From Nocardia farcinica (GTDB taxonomy: Bacteria; Actinomycetota; Actinomycetes; Mycobacteriales; Mycobacteriaceae): a DNA stretch of 64,000 nucleotides. This document shows positions 1 to 10,406 of this stretch, piece by piece; positions within the stretch are counted from its first letter, which is position 1; each line of letters begins with the position of its first letter. A model generated the notes under the pieces. That model had not been told where the DNA came from and did not search any database. It saw only the letters and a list, made by a program, of their open reading frames with translations. The stretch is from contig NZ_LN868938.1 of assembly GCF_001182745.1 (NCBI RefSeq), positions 2,542,001-2,606,000 on the forward strand, in the 5' to 3' direction. Position numbers and translations under genes: made by a program.

Positions 1-99
1 TCGCCGGGCGGTCGACCGTTGGCAGCCATCGAAGGCTGCGCGGTGGCGGATTTCGTGGTACCGCACGAGGACTGGATGCTTGTGCCCCGTGACCACGGC

Positions 100-289
100 G
101 CCGACAACATCTGCACCCCGGTCACGCGCACGCATCCAACGCCGCGATCGGACACCCGGACAAGGGACTCCACGAGATCGCCGACGCCTACCACTACTAT
201 CTGGTCCGAACCAGCGCGAGCCCCTCACCGAAGCGGTGCGGATCATCGGGGACTGGTTGCACCGACACGATCTGGCACCCACCACATGA
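100..289 (+). pseudogene. Decayed C-terminal fragment of a LysR-family regulator
   Basis: Two neighbouring frames together read like the end of a GcvA-type LysR substrate-binding domain. About 137-210 gives AIGHPDKGLHEIADAYHYYLV in pieces, including the typical 'YYLV' near the C-terminus. About 213-289 gives EPLTEAVRIIGDWLHRHDL before the stop at 287-289. Each piece has good G/C third positions, but they lie in different frames, so at least one frameshift separates them. Upstream bases to position 1 do not continue a recognisable domain. The stop overlaps the start of the CoA transferase by two bases. The family assignment rests on a short stretch. Confidence 0.4.
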
Positions 290-1509
290 ACCCTTCCGAC
301 ACCACCGAGACCCCCGGCGCGCTGGACGGCATCCGCGTGCTCGAGGTCGGCACCTTGATCTCCGGGCCGTTCGCCGCCCGCCTGCTGGGCGACATGGGCG
401 CCGAGGTGCTCAAGATCGAGCCACCCGACCGTCCCGACCCGCTGCGCACCTGGGGGCAGGCCGAACTCGACGGCCACCACTTCTTCTGGACCGTGCACGC
501 CCGCAACAAGAAGGCGCTCACGCTGAACCTGCGCGAGCCCGCGGGCCGCGACCTGTTCCTGGAGCTGGTCGCGCGCTCGGACATCGTCGTCGAGAACTTC
601 CGCCCCGGCACCCTGGAGAAATGGGGCCTGGACTACGAGACGCTGCGCGCGCGCAACCGCGGCATCATCCTGGTGCGGGTGTCCGGCTACGGCCAGACCG
701 GCCCGGACGCGCACAAGGCCGGGTACGCCTCGGTGGCCGAGGCCGCCAGCGGTCTGCGGCACATGAACGGCTTCCCGGGCGGTCCGCCGCCGCGCCTGGC
801 GCTGTCGCTGGGTGACAGCCTGGCGGGCATGTTCGCGGTGCAGGGCGCGCTGGCCGCGCTCTACCGTCGCACCGTCACCGGCGAAGGGCAGGTCGTCGAC
901 GCCGCGCTGACCGAATCCTGCCTGGCCATCCAGGAATCCACCATTCCCGACTACGACGTGGGCGGGGTGGTGCGCGGCCCGTCCGGCACCCGCCTGGAAG
1001 GCATCGCGCCCTCGAACATCTACCGCAGCGCCGACGGCAGCTGGGTGGTGATCGCCGCGAACCAGGACACGGTCTTCCGTCGCCTGTGCGCCGCGATGGG
1101 GCAACCGGAACTCGCCGACGACCCGCGCTTCGCCGACCACGTCGCGCGCGGGCGCAACCAGGACGAGCTGGACCGCATCATCGGCGACTGGGCGGCGCAG
1201 CGGCAGCCCGACGACATCATCGCCACGCTCAACGCCGCCGGGGTGATCTCCGGGCCGATCAACACCGTGGCCGAGGTCGTGCGCGATCCGCAGCTGCGCT
1301 CGCGCGGCATGATCGCCGAGCACTACGACGAGCGGATCGGGCGCGCGGTGCTGGGGCCCGGCATCGTCCCGGTGCTGTCGCAGACGCCGGGACGGATCCG
1401 GAACGCGGGCTCGGCCCACCCGGGGCAGCACAACGAGGAGATCTACCGGGGGTTGCTGGGCAAGAGCGCCGAGGAGCTGGCGGAGCTGCGCGCGGCCGGG
1501 GTGGTCTGA
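286..1509 (+). CDS. CoA transferase, CaiB/BaiF family (family III)
   Basis: A 407-residue protein of normal family length. Family III enzymes move CoA between an acyl-CoA and a free carboxylic acid. The N-terminal segment (GIRVLEVGTLISGPFAARLLGDMGAEVLKIE, in parts) is the classic CaiB opening with the CoA-binding strand. The VENFRPGTLEKWGLDYE motif and the AALTES segment near residue 205, where family members carry an acidic catalytic residue, are present. The ATG at 286 is preferred although the frame stays open to position 19, because the upstream part matches nothing in the family and overlaps the LysR remnant. The substrate cannot be deduced. Confidence 0.9.
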   Translation: MNPSDTTETPGALDGIRVLEVGTLISGPFAARLLGDMGAEVLKIEPPDRPDPLRTWGQAELDGHHFFWTVHARNKKALTLNLREPAGRDLFLELVARSDIVVENFRPGTLEKWGLDYETLRARNRGIILVRVSGYGQTGPDAHKAGYASVAEAASGLRHMNGFPGGPPPRLALSLGDSLAGMFAVQGALAALYRRTVTGEGQVVDAALTESCLAIQESTIPDYDVGGVVRGPSGTRLEGIAPSNIYRSADGSWVVIAANQDTVFRRLCAAMGQPELADDPRFADHVARGRNQDELDRIIGDWAAQRQPDDIIATLNAAGVISGPINTVAEVVRDPQLRSRGMIAEHYDERIGRAVLGPGIVPVLSQTPGRIRNAGSAHPGQHNEEIYRGLLGKSAEELAELRAAGVV

Positions 1510-1515
1510 ACCGCC

Positions 1516-2190
1516 GTGGTGTCCGCGCTGCTGCTGCTCGTCGCGGCCGGGCAGCTGGCCTGTGTGGGGGTGTTGTGGACGCGGGTCACCCGGGTGCCGC
1601 GGGTCTGGTTGCTGGGTGTGGTCGGGGTGGGGCTGGCCTATGACTCGGCGGTGATCGGGCTGGGTGCGGTGCTCGGCGAGGGGGCTTTCCTGCACGTGCT
1701 GAGCGTGCCGCGGTTCGTCGCGCACGCGGTGCTCACGCCGTTGTTGATCGTCTGGGCGGCGGACCGGCTCGGGGCGCGGCGCGGCACGGAGGACGGGCGT
1801 CGCGACCGATCGGTGTCCGCTGCACGCGGTTGGTGGTGGACGGCCGTGGTGCTCACCGGCGCGCTGCTGGCCGGGGGTGTGCTGACCGAACTACCCCATC
1901 TGCGGCTGGTGCCGCGCGAGTACGCCGACACCCTGCGCTACGCGGCCGAACATCCCGCGCCGCCGGTGCCCGCGCTGGTGGTCGGCATCGTCATGCTCGC
2001 CGCCGGAATCGTGCTGTGGCGCAAGGAGTCCGCGCGGACGCTGCTGATCGGCACGGTGGTGCTGATCGGCGCGTCGGCGGCCGCCGTGGCCGTGCCGCCG
2101 CTCGGCAACGTGGGCGAGGCGGCGCTGCTCGTCGGGCTGGTCGCCGCCGAGCTGCATGCCCGGCGGGAGTCAGTCGGCGTCACCGTCTGA
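1516..2190 (+). CDS. Predicted multi-pass membrane protein, unknown function
   Basis: A 224-residue protein with a GTG start six bases after the CoA transferase stop, so probably co-transcribed. It has about six to seven hydrophobic segments: near residues 2-20, 28-50, 62-82, 108-125, 150-168, 176-194 and 196-212. A charged loop rich in Arg and Asp lies around residues 84-104. No catalytic motif is visible and I do not recognise a family. Its last 21 bases overlap the end of the convergent epimerase gene. Confidence 0.75.
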   Translation: MVSALLLLVAAGQLACVGVLWTRVTRVPRVWLLGVVGVGLAYDSAVIGLGAVLGEGAFLHVLSVPRFVAHAVLTPLLIVWAADRLGARRGTEDGRRDRSVSAARGWWWTAVVLTGALLAGGVLTELPHLRLVPREYADTLRYAAEHPAPPVPALVVGIVMLAAGIVLWRKESARTLLIGTVVLIGASAAAVAVPPLGNVGEAALLVGLVAAELHARRESVGVTV

Positions 2191-2763
2191 TTCGGCCAGG
2201 ACCACCACGCCGCTGTCGGCCTCGAGCAGCGGAATCGTCCGGGCCGCGGCGTCGTCGACGTGGATGCGGGGGTGCGTCGGCGGCTCGGATTCGTAGTAGG
2301 TGCCCGGGCCGTAGAGCTGGCCGTAGCGGACCACCACACCACCGATCCCGAGGACGGCCCGTTCGTGGACCGCGACGGCGTCACCGCGACCGGGCGGCGT
2401 CCAGGCGATGCTCTGCGCCAGGAAGCGCGGCGCGGCGGCCGCGGTGGCGGCCGCGATCAGGTTCGCGGTGCCCTCCGTGCGGATGCGGGCGTTGGCGTCG
2501 GCACGGGCGGGGATCTGCGCGGGGTCGTCGGGAAGGTCGGTGAGCTGATGCATGACCAGGTCGGGACGGAACCCGACCACCGCGTCGGTCAGCGCCGCCC
2601 GGTCGTAGACGTCCACGACCACCGGCACGCCACCCGCCGCCGCGATCCCCGCGGCCCGCTCGACGGCGCGGGTGGTACCCGCGACCTGGTGACCCGCCGC
2701 GACCAGCAGCGGCAGCAGCCGAACACCGAGAACGCCGGTCGCACCGGCGAGGAAGACGCGCAC
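2170..2763 (-). CDS. NAD(P)-dependent epimerase/dehydratase-like protein, short
   Basis: 197 residues with the N-terminal Rossmann signature GATGVLGVRLLP (GxxGxxG) that binds NAD(P). Later segments resemble extended short-chain dehydrogenases: TEGTANLIAA, and RYGQLYGPGT with a YGxxYGPG-like turn. At about 200 residues it is shorter than typical 300-residue epimerases, so part of the substrate-binding half is reduced. The substrate is unknown. It converges with the membrane protein gene and overlaps it by 21 bases. Confidence 0.8.
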   Translation of the reverse strand: MRVFLAGATGVLGVRLLPLLVAAGHQVAGTTRAVERAAGIAAAGGVPVVVDVYDRAALTDAVVGFRPDLVMHQLTDLPDDPAQIPARADANARIRTEGTANLIAAATAAAAPRFLAQSIAWTPPGRGDAVAVHERAVLGIGGVVVRYGQLYGPGTYYESEPPTHPRIHVDDAAARTIPLLEADSGVVVLAESDGDAD

Positions 2764-2814
2764 GGGGGGAGCTTAATGTTCGTGACGGTGCGGCCGTTCG
2801 CGACCGGATGCCTC

Positions 2815-3627
2815 CTACGGTCGATTCGGGATGCGATCGCGCGCGACGGCCGCGAGGTCGACCTGGCGATGGGCGTTCGACAGCGTCGTCACGGTGCAGG
2901 TGCCCAGCGGTCCGACGCGGTCGTACACGATCGCGGTGCCGATCGAGATGCCGGCGTCGGCGAAGGTGTTCTCGGCGTAGAGGCCGAGCTCGAAGCCAGC
3001 TGGCAGACGCGAGAGCGCCAGGGTGACATCGGCATTGATGTAACCGGCGCCGTGCGTGCCCCAGTGGCACACCTGATTCGCCGCGTCGGCGGTGAGTGCC
3101 GCCCGTCGGAAGGGCGTGGCCTGCTCCCCGATCACGACCGGCGGCATGCTGTGCCAGGACGCCTTGCGGTCGGCGTTCTGATTCGCCGCGAAATCCCCGG
3201 TCCAGGCCGCGCTGCCGCTCCGGAACAGCGGCGGCCCGCCGTCGACGGGCACGCAGCCCGGCGGCGGCACCGGCAGGTCGAGGTCCCGCGTCCACACCCG
3301 GCCCGGCGGCTGCTCGCCCCGGCGCAGAAACACCCCCGAGGCACGCACCCGTTCGTGCCCGCCCTGCACGATCCACACCTCCGCGACGACGATCCTGGAA
3401 CCGGCGCGGATCACGTCGGAGCGGAGTTCGATCGGTGCGTCGAACACCGGCGCGAACAGATCGGCGGTGAATCGGGCGGGCACGAAACCCGTGGGGCACA
3501 GCGCTTCCAACCCTCGGCCCAGCAGCCCGCACACCGCCACGCCGCCGAGATGGTCCGGCCGCCACCAGCTCACCGCCACCGGTTCGGGGTGGAACACCTC
3601 ACCCCGTCTGGTGAAGAACCCCACCAT
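2815..3627 (-). CDS. Acyl-CoA thioesterase-like protein (TesB/4HBT double hotdog)
   Basis: 270 residues, consistent with a two-hotdog thioesterase that hydrolyses acyl-CoA. The N-terminal half contains LCPTGFVPARFTADLFAPV, a pattern typical of actinobacterial 'thioesterase family protein' members in which the first hotdog is swapped. The C-terminal half has GYINADVTLALSRLPAGFELGL and the terminal GTCTVTTLSNAHRQ strand seen in TesB-type proteins. The substrate is unknown. It reads toward the epimerase gene, 51 bases away. Confidence 0.75.
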   Translation of the reverse strand: MVGFFTRRGEVFHPEPVAVSWWRPDHLGGVAVCGLLGRGLEALCPTGFVPARFTADLFAPVFDAPIELRSDVIRAGSRIVVAEVWIVQGGHERVRASGVFLRRGEQPPGRVWTRDLDLPVPPPGCVPVDGGPPLFRSGSAAWTGDFAANQNADRKASWHSMPPVVIGEQATPFRRAALTADAANQVCHWGTHGAGYINADVTLALSRLPAGFELGLYAENTFADAGISIGTAIVYDRVGPLGTCTVTTLSNAHRQVDLAAVARDRIPNRP

Positions 3628-3880
3628 CGCCTACCACCCGTTCGCCGCCGTCCCGATCCGATTGCCGCCGAATGTAACCGGTGAAGCGGACGCACGGCGG
3701 TGGATCGGCCGAGCTTCTTCGCGTGCCCGGCCTGTTCGACCCCGAGCGCCCAGGCGACACCGCCTCGATCAGCCACAGCTTCGAGTACACGTCGACCCCG
3801 CCCTGGTCGCGGGCGCCGCCGGGCGGCACAACGGATTCTCCGGGAATCGCACTCGCCGCGGAGCTGCGGAACGCAAAGGT
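3628..3880. other. Non-coding stretch left of decayed genes
   Basis: About 250 bases between the thioesterase start and the VOC remnant. Open frames exist on both strands, but none shows convincing codon bias, a ribosome site or a family motif. A 67-codon frame at 3681-3884 (+) was considered and not called. Confidence 0.4.
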
Positions 3881-4130
3881 CTAGCGCGGTTCGCCGCCCA
3901 GCACCCACAGGTGGCCGAACGGGTCACGCACGCCGCCTTGCCGTCGACCGTACGGACGGTTCTCCACCGGAATCACGAGTTCGCCGCCGTGCCGGACCAT
4001 CTGTGCTGCGGTCGCGTCGGGGTCGGGCACGGTGAGCATGATCAGCACCGGTGAGCCGCCGCTCGATTCGGGGTCACACCATCCCCACTCCGGAACGCTG
4101 TGGGCCAGGGCGAAGGTGGCCGCCGCGCCA
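3881..4130 (-). pseudogene. VOC-family (glyoxalase/PhnB-like) C-terminal remnant
   Basis: On the minus strand one frame ending in TAG at 3881-3883 reads VPEWGWCDPESSGGSPV, then TVPDPDATAAQMVRHGG, then VRDPFGHLWVLGGEPR. This is the typical C-terminal half of a PhnB-like vicinal oxygen chelate protein. The N-terminal half is missing: going upstream the sequence runs directly into the AraC-like remnant in another frame. Actinobacteria often have an AraC regulator next to such a gene, so this looks like a deletion that removed the junction of the pair. Confidence 0.6.
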
Positions 4131-4790
4131 CCCGGGAGGCGAACTCGGGCGTCACTCCCGGGGCACGGCGCATCATCTCGCGCAAGCGCCGTGGGCTCAG
4201 GTGCGCCTCGCCGGCCAGTGTCGGCACCGGCACCGTCCCGCCACCGGCGCGGATCCTGCCCAGCGTCAGGAAGGCGTCGTCGGGTCCGGCGGCGCGATCG
4301 GTACCGACCAGCCGCTCGAGGAGGCGGACGCCCATGACGTGCACTCGGTCACCGACCGGCCGGCCGGCCAATTCCTCGCACAACGCGTCCACCCACCGCA
4401 GCACCGCGTCGGCCGCGAGACCGCCCGCGTCCACGTCGCTCAGCGGCACGCCGATGCCGCAGGGCTGCGGGCGCCAACTCGGCGTAGACCACCGGCCGCC
4501 GGGAGCACAGCACCGTCGCGGGCGTCGCGCCCCCGGCCGCATCAGTCCGGTCCCCACGGTCCGGGCGGTATGGACCGCGCCGTCGTAGCGGAACTCCAGC
4601 GGGGCGCCCAGGCTCACCACCACCGCGTCGACAGCGTCGAGACCGCCCGGTGCACACGATCGGGTCCCTCGTGTTCGCCCGCGGTCACCACGCCGATACC
4701 CACGGCCCGACACGCGCGACGCAGTTCCACCGTCGCGTCGTCGCACGGCGCGGCGGGCCGGGGGCGGTGACGGCGACGCATCCGCGGACG
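4130..4790 (-). pseudogene. AraC-family regulator remnant with frameshifts
   Basis: Pieces of an AraC-type regulator lie in at least two minus-strand frames. One frame gives VVVSLGAPLEFRYDGAV, then VPLSDVDAGGLAADAVLRWVD and LLERLV, then TLAGEAHLSPRRLREMMRR, which is the first helix-turn-helix of an AraC domain. A neighbouring frame supplies the missing TPATVLCSRRPVVYAELAP segment. The second helix-turn-helix is absent, lost in the deletion that joins this gene to the VOC remnant. Two frame changes plus the deletion make it very unlikely to be functional. Confidence 0.5.
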
Positions 4791-4916
4791 TCCCTGTGAC
4801 CAATCGCACCCGCGTGCGCCCCTGTTTCCGCGGCGACCCCGGGTGGCACACTGGAGGCGTCAGAGAACCCGGGGACCCGAGAGCGGCCTCGAGGCGACAA
4901 CACGAAAGGGACGACG

Positions 4917-5768
4917 ATGTCCGTATCCGATTCGGAAACCCCTGCCTACGGTGCGGCGCAGCCAGCTCAGCCGCGGCGCAAGACGCGCATCCCGCACCTG
5001 CGGCAGATGAAGGCCGACGGTGAGCGCTGGGCGATGCTCACCGCCTACGACTACTCCTCGGCGCGACTGTTCGAGGAGGCGGGCATCCCGGTCCTGCTGG
5101 TCGGCGACTCCGCCGCCAACGTCGTCTACGGCTACGACACCACCGTGCCGATCACCGTCGACGAACTGATCCCGCTGGTGCGCGGCGTGGTGCGCGGCGC
5201 ACCGCACGCCCTGGTGGTCGCCGACCTGCCGTTCGGCACCTACGAGGGCTCGGCGCAGCAGGCGCTGGCGGCCGCCACCCGTTTCATGAAGGAGGGCGGC
5301 GCGCACGCGGTGAAACTGGAGGGTGGCGAGCGCGTAGCCGAGCAGATCGCGCTGCTCACCGCCGCGGGCATTCCCGTGATGGCGCACATCGGTTTCACCC
5401 CGCAGAGCGTGAACACCCTCGGCGGGTTCCGGGTGCAGGGCCGCGGCGACGGCGCCGAACAGCTCATCGCCGACGCGATCGCGGTGCAGGAGGCGGGCGC
5501 GTTCTCGGTGGTGATGGAGATGGTGCCCGCGGAGCTGGCCGGACAGGTCACCCGCAAGCTCACCATCCCGACGATCGGCATCGGCGCCGGTCCCGACTGC
5601 GACGCGCAGGTGTTGGTGTGGCAGGACATGGCCGGGTACACCAGCGGCAAGACCACCAAGTTCGTCAAGCGCTTCGGCGACATCGGCGACCAGCTGCGCG
5701 CGGCGGCGGCCGCCTACGCCGCCGAGGTCCGCGAGGGCACCTTCCCCGGGCCCGAGCACAGCTTCTGA
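4917..5768 (+). CDS. panB: 3-methyl-2-oxobutanoate hydroxymethyltransferase
   Basis: PanB (283 residues) makes ketopantoate from alpha-ketoisovalerate and methylene-tetrahydrofolate, the first committed step of pantothenate and CoA synthesis. Family hallmarks are clear: [35 protein letters not shown] with the metal-binding Asp, HAVKLEGG with the substrate-binding Lys, [11 protein letters not shown], and the catalytic Glu in EMVPAELA. The start is an ATG behind an AAAGGGA ribosome site. A strong hairpin follows at 5778. The order panB upstream of RNase H, Nif3 and ptpA genes follows M. tuberculosis. Confidence 0.98.
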   Translation: MSVSDSETPAYGAAQPAQPRRKTRIPHLRQMKADGERWAMLTAYDYSSARLFEEAGIPVLLVGDSAANVVYGYDTTVPITVDELIPLVRGVVRGAPHALVVADLPFGTYEGSAQQALAAATRFMKEGGAHAVKLEGGERVAEQIALLTAAGIPVMAHIGFTPQSVNTLGGFRVQGRGDGAEQLIADAIAVQEAGAFSVVMEMVPAELAGQVTRKLTIPTIGIGAGPDCDAQVLVWQDMAGYTSGKTTKFVKRFGDIGDQLRAAAAAYAAEVREGTFPGPEHSF

Positions 5769-5777
5769 CACGGCATC

Positions 5778-5811
5778 GAGCGGGCCGGCCGGTTCGCCGT
5801 CCGGCCCGCTC
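5778..5811 (+). terminator. Hairpin terminator after panB
   Basis: An 11-bp perfect stem (GAGCGGGCCGG at 5778-5788 with CCGGCCCGCTC at 5801-5811) and a 12-base loop starts 10 bases past the panB stop. There is no T-tract, as is usual in high-GC actinomycetes. Confidence 0.7.
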
Positions 5812-5888
5812 GTCCGTCGGTTGCGCGCCGCCCGCGGCGGGAAATGGCAGACTCGGAGCCGACATTCTCGACTCGAGCAGAGGTATCG

Positions 5889-7288
<1,400 letters not shown>

Positions 7289-8161
7289 ATGAGCGACGCC
7301 GGGTCCGCGCTCGCCGCCGCGCTGGCCGCCGACATCGATCGACTGCTCGCCGCCGAGCCCGAAGTGCGGGCCGACGCCCCCGATTCGGTGCATCAGATGC
7401 GGGTGGCGACGCGCAGGCTGCGCAGCGTGCTGAAGTCCTATCGCACACTGCTGCACAAGGATCCGGCCGCCGAACTCGGCGCGGAACTGCGATGGCTGGC
7501 CGGGTTGCTCGGCGCCGCCCGGGACGCGGAGGTGCGAGCCGAGCGTTTCACCGCCCTGCTCGCCGCCGACCGGGAGACCAGCGCGGATCGCCGCGCGGCC
7601 GTCGCGGCCCGGCTGGTCGACGGCGAGCGGGAGCGCTACGCGAGCGCCCATGCCGCGGTGCTGGACGTCCTCGACGGCGAGCGGTACCGCGCGCTGCGGC
7701 GGGCCCTCGAGCGCTGGCGCGCGCAGCCGCCGCTGCGCCCCGCCCGTGCCGCCCGGCCCGCCGCGGAGTTCTTCGGTGTGGTGCTCGAACGCGACAGCGA
7801 ACGGTTGGAGGCGCAGATCCGCGGCGAGCCGAGCGTGCCGGCGGCCGACCGGCTCGAGGCGCTGCACGACATCCGCAAGAGCGCCAAACGGCTGCGCTAC
7901 TGCGCCGAGGCCGCCGAGCGCGTGCTCGGCGAGGCCGCCGCCACCCAGCGGGAACGCGCCAAACACCTGCAAACCGTCCTCGGCGATCACCGCGACGCGG
8001 TGGAGTCCGAACACGCCCTGCTCGACGCCGCCGCCGCGGCCGAACGGGCGGGCGAGGACACCACCGTCTACCGCAACCTGGCGGCCACCGAAGCCGCCGC
8101 GGCGCAGCGGTGCCTGGCGCGGTATCCGCACGCGGCGCAGGTATTCACGCGAGCAGACTGA
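7289..8161 (+). CDS. CHAD domain protein (polyphosphate-binding)
   Basis: 290 residues made almost wholly of a helical CHAD domain with its two conserved histidine/basic helices: HQMRVATRRLRSVLKSYR near residue 33 and HDIRKSAKRLRYCAEA near residue 193. These line a positively charged channel that binds inorganic polyphosphate in studied members. Many CHAD proteins are fused to a CYTH triphosphatase domain; this one stands alone. The ATG directly follows the TGA of pip, so the two are translated from one message. Its physiological role is not evident. Confidence 0.9.
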   Translation: MSDAGSALAAALAADIDRLLAAEPEVRADAPDSVHQMRVATRRLRSVLKSYRTLLHKDPAAELGAELRWLAGLLGAARDAEVRAERFTALLAADRETSADRRAAVAARLVDGERERYASAHAAVLDVLDGERYRALRRALERWRAQPPLRPARAARPAAEFFGVVLERDSERLEAQIRGEPSVPAADRLEALHDIRKSAKRLRYCAEAAERVLGEAAATQRERAKHLQTVLGDHRDAVESEHALLDAAAAAERAGEDTTVYRNLAATEAAAAQRCLARYPHAAQVFTRAD

Positions 8162-8192
8162 CTGGTGCCGGGGCGCGCCGGACGGGAACCGA

Positions 8193-9626
8193 TCAGGCTC
8201 GGTACGCGAAGCCGATCGTGCGGCTCACCGGGTCGGCCGTCGTCAGCGTCACCCGCACCCGCTGCCCTTCCGGCGGCTCGCCGGTGCACGGACCGAGCAG
8301 GGGCGGATCGGCGACGAAGATCTCCGCGGGCCGGTTGCCCTCGGCCGCCCGCAGCACCGACGCCTCGAACTCGGTGCCGATCCGGGGCGCCAGCAGGGTG
8401 GCCTCGGTGAGGTCGATGCAGGCGCGGTCGACCTTGTTCGCGAGACCGTCGGTGCGCTTCATCGTGTCGGCGGCCGCGGCGAGGCCCGCGCGCACCCAGG
8501 ACGGCACCTCGGTGCCCGCGCACCGGGCCAGGCAGATCTCGGTGGTGAACCGATCGGACAGCCTGCGCAGCGGCGCGGTGACGTGGGCATAGGGCGCGCC
8601 GAGCCCACTGTGGTGCAACGACTCCTCGCCGTCGGCGCCGGTGAGGATCGTGTAGGCGGCGCCGCGCAGCAGGCTGGTCGCCTCCGACATCAGCACCAGG
8701 CCGGCGGGGCTGTTCGGATCGAGACCGGCCAGCAGCCTGCCTACCGGCACGTCCGCGGGCCAGGGCACACCCAGTGCGGCGGCGGTGCGGCGCAGGGAGG
8801 CGACCGCGGATTCCGGTGGCGACGGCATGGTGCGCAGCAACCCGATCCGCTCGGGCGCCGGGGTGTCGAGCATGATCCGCGCCGCGCACATGCCGGTGAG
8901 CAGCGAGACCTGCTCGTTCCAGTCGTCGGCGGCGGTGCGCGGCTCCAGCACGAGCCGCCAGTGTCCGTGGTTGGCGCCGTCGCGCACGACGCTCTGCGCG
9001 GGCAGGCGCAGCCCGATCGCGCCGCGGGCCAGGCCCGCCTCGATGCGCCGGGTGCCGAACTCCGGCAGGGCCGCGATCGAGGGGTGCAGGCGGCCCGCGT
9101 CGGCGTCGGCCTGCACGCCCGCGTAGTCGAGGCGGGCGCGGGAGCGCACCAGCGCCCTGGTCACCTCGTAGTGGACCGGCTCGGCGGCCTCGTCGAGTTC
9201 GATCGTCCACAGCGCGGCCGGGCGGACGCGGTCGGGAAGCAGGCTGGCGGCGTCTTCGGCGAGCACCGGGGGATGCAGCGGGACGGTGCCGTCCGGCAGG
9301 TAGAAGGTCTGGCCCCGGGCACCGGACTCGCGGGCGAGCGCGCCGTCCGGGGCGATCACGGCGCCGACGTCGGCGATCGCGTAGTGGAGCAGGAAACCCG
9401 TCTGCGTGCGCCGCAGGCACAGGGCCTGGTCGAGATCGAGGGCGCCGGGCGGGTCGATGGTGACCAGGTCGATGTCGGTGCGATCGACCCGGGTGCCCGC
9501 GAACGCGTCGGCCGCGTCGCGGGCTTCCGCGATGGCCTCGGCCGGATACGCCGAGGCCAACCCGAATTCGGATCTGATGGCGCCGAAGTCGACCGGCGCC
9601 GAGACGATCCGCTGGTGCAGTTCCAC
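8193..9626 (-). CDS. RNB-domain 3'-5' exoribonuclease (RNase II/R family)
   Basis: 477 residues with a central RNB domain. The catalytic acidic motif reads TIDPPGALDLDQAL: three of the four metal-binding Asp of E. coli RNase II are present and the fourth position is Gln, which I recall as common in short actinobacterial members. SEATSLLRGAAYTI and HVTAPLRRLSDRFTTEICLA are the conserved RNA-binding and catalytic Arg segments. No N-terminal cold-shock domains are present, and only a short C-terminal OB-like tail (VRVTLTTADPVSRTIGFAYRA) follows. The start is GTG at 9626. It is convergent with the CHAD gene. Confidence 0.9.
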   Translation of the reverse strand: MELHQRIVSAPVDFGAIRSEFGLASAYPAEAIAEARDAADAFAGTRVDRTDIDLVTIDPPGALDLDQALCLRRTQTGFLLHYAIADVGAVIAPDGALARESGARGQTFYLPDGTVPLHPPVLAEDAASLLPDRVRPAALWTIELDEAAEPVHYEVTRALVRSRARLDYAGVQADADAGRLHPSIAALPEFGTRRIEAGLARGAIGLRLPAQSVVRDGANHGHWRLVLEPRTAADDWNEQVSLLTGMCAARIMLDTPAPERIGLLRTMPSPPESAVASLRRTAAALGVPWPADVPVGRLLAGLDPNSPAGLVLMSEATSLLRGAAYTILTGADGEESLHHSGLGAPYAHVTAPLRRLSDRFTTEICLARCAGTEVPSWVRAGLAAAADTMKRTDGLANKVDRACIDLTEATLLAPRIGTEFEASVLRAAEGNRPAEIFVADPPLLGPCTGEPPEGQRVRVTLTTADPVSRTIGFAYRA

Positions 9627-9637
9627 GTACGGGTACG

Positions 9638-9970
9638 TTACTGCAGGGCCAGCATGGTGCCGTTGAGCTGATCGAGCGGACCGAACACGGTGAAGGTCAC
9701 CCGCCCGGTCGGGTACTGCGACGACAGCTCGGCCGCGGCGTCGAGCGCCTCACCGAACGACGGCGCGGACGGATGCGGCAGGCTGCCGATCACCCGTCCG
9801 AAGTTGTTGTCGGCCACCCATTTCGTATCGGCGTGGCTCAGGTCGACCTGCACGCCGCCCGGCAGCGGGGTCACGGCCACCGCATTCGCGGAACCGGCAC
9901 CGAGCACGGCGAGAACAGAAGCGGCACCGGCGATGAAAGCACCGGCGACCAGGGAACGAACTACCCGCAT
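9638..9970 (-). CDS. Small secreted protein with Sec signal peptide
   Basis: 110 residues from the ATG at 9970. An N-terminal signal peptide (MRVVRSLVAGAFIAGAASV, then LAVLGAGSANA) ends in ANA, a good signal peptidase I site. The mature part of about 80 residues has no cysteine and contains PGGVQVDLSHADTKWVADN and TGRVTFTVFGPLDQLNGTM. Related small exported proteins of unknown function occur in Nocardia and relatives as I recall, but I cannot name a family. It lies 11 bases upstream of the ribonuclease start on the same strand. Confidence 0.75.
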   Translation of the reverse strand: MRVVRSLVAGAFIAGAASVLAVLGAGSANAVAVTPLPGGVQVDLSHADTKWVADNNFGRVIGSLPHPSAPSFGEALDAAAELSSQYPTGRVTFTVFGPLDQLNGTMLALQ

Positions 9971-10225
9971 ATGTGTTGAGACCTGCTTCCCGCATAGATG
10001 TAACGAATCGGCCCGCTGCTGCCCGGCACCGGGCCCTGCCAACGGCGACCACTCTATGACGTCCATCACCCTGTGTGCCACTTCCACACAAATCCCCCAC
10101 GAGCCGTCCCGACCGTCTCGGCGCACCGGGCCCGGACTGCTAGTGTTCGGTGGCCGGACCGGGCCGGAATTCTCTCGCCCGTTTCCAGCGAAGCCCCTAC
10201 GTCGAACAATTGGAGTACCGCACTG

Positions 10226-10318
10226 ATGTCATCGATCGTTTTCGATTACCTGCTGCCCCTGGTCGGCCCCGAGCAGGCCGCCTATTGGGCGCAGGTTTTC
10301 CTGATCGACCCGGCCTGA
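10226..10318 (+). CDS. Possible 30-residue small protein
   Basis: Codes for a hydrophobic-acidic peptide beginning MSSIVFDYLLPLVGPEQAAY. Support: a TTGGAG ribosome site 10 bases before the ATG, high G/C third positions, a TAGTGT hexamer at 10141 that could be a -10 box, and a strong stem-loop 27 bases after the stop. It is too short for family assignment. It could instead be a small RNA gene with an incidental frame. Confidence 0.45.
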   Translation: MSSIVFDYLLPLVGPEQAAYWAQVFLIDPA

Positions 10319-10344
10319 TCCGCCCGCTTCCAGGCCATCGAGTC

Positions 10345-10375
10345 GTCGCCTTCCGTTCACCCGACGGGAGGCGAC
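10345..10375 (+). terminator. Stem-loop terminator after the small ORF
   Basis: A 12-bp stem (GTCGCCTTCCGT at 10345-10356 with ACGGGAGGCGAC at 10364-10375, one G-T pair) with a 7-base loop. It lies between the small ORF and the next lipoprotein gene. Confidence 0.65.
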
Positions 10376-10406
10376 CTTCGCCCCGGGGCGGATACCATCC
10401 CGCGGC

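Noticed and set aside
19..285. N-terminal extension of the CoA transferase
   Set aside because: The added residues do not resemble the family, and two other frames here carry LysR-like sequence with better codon bias.
2260..3684. 474-codon plus-strand frame
   Set aside because: It is antisense to the epimerase and thioesterase genes and has no family motifs.
3681..3884. 67-codon plus-strand frame next to the VOC remnant
   Set aside because: No ribosome site, no family resemblance, and unremarkable codon bias.
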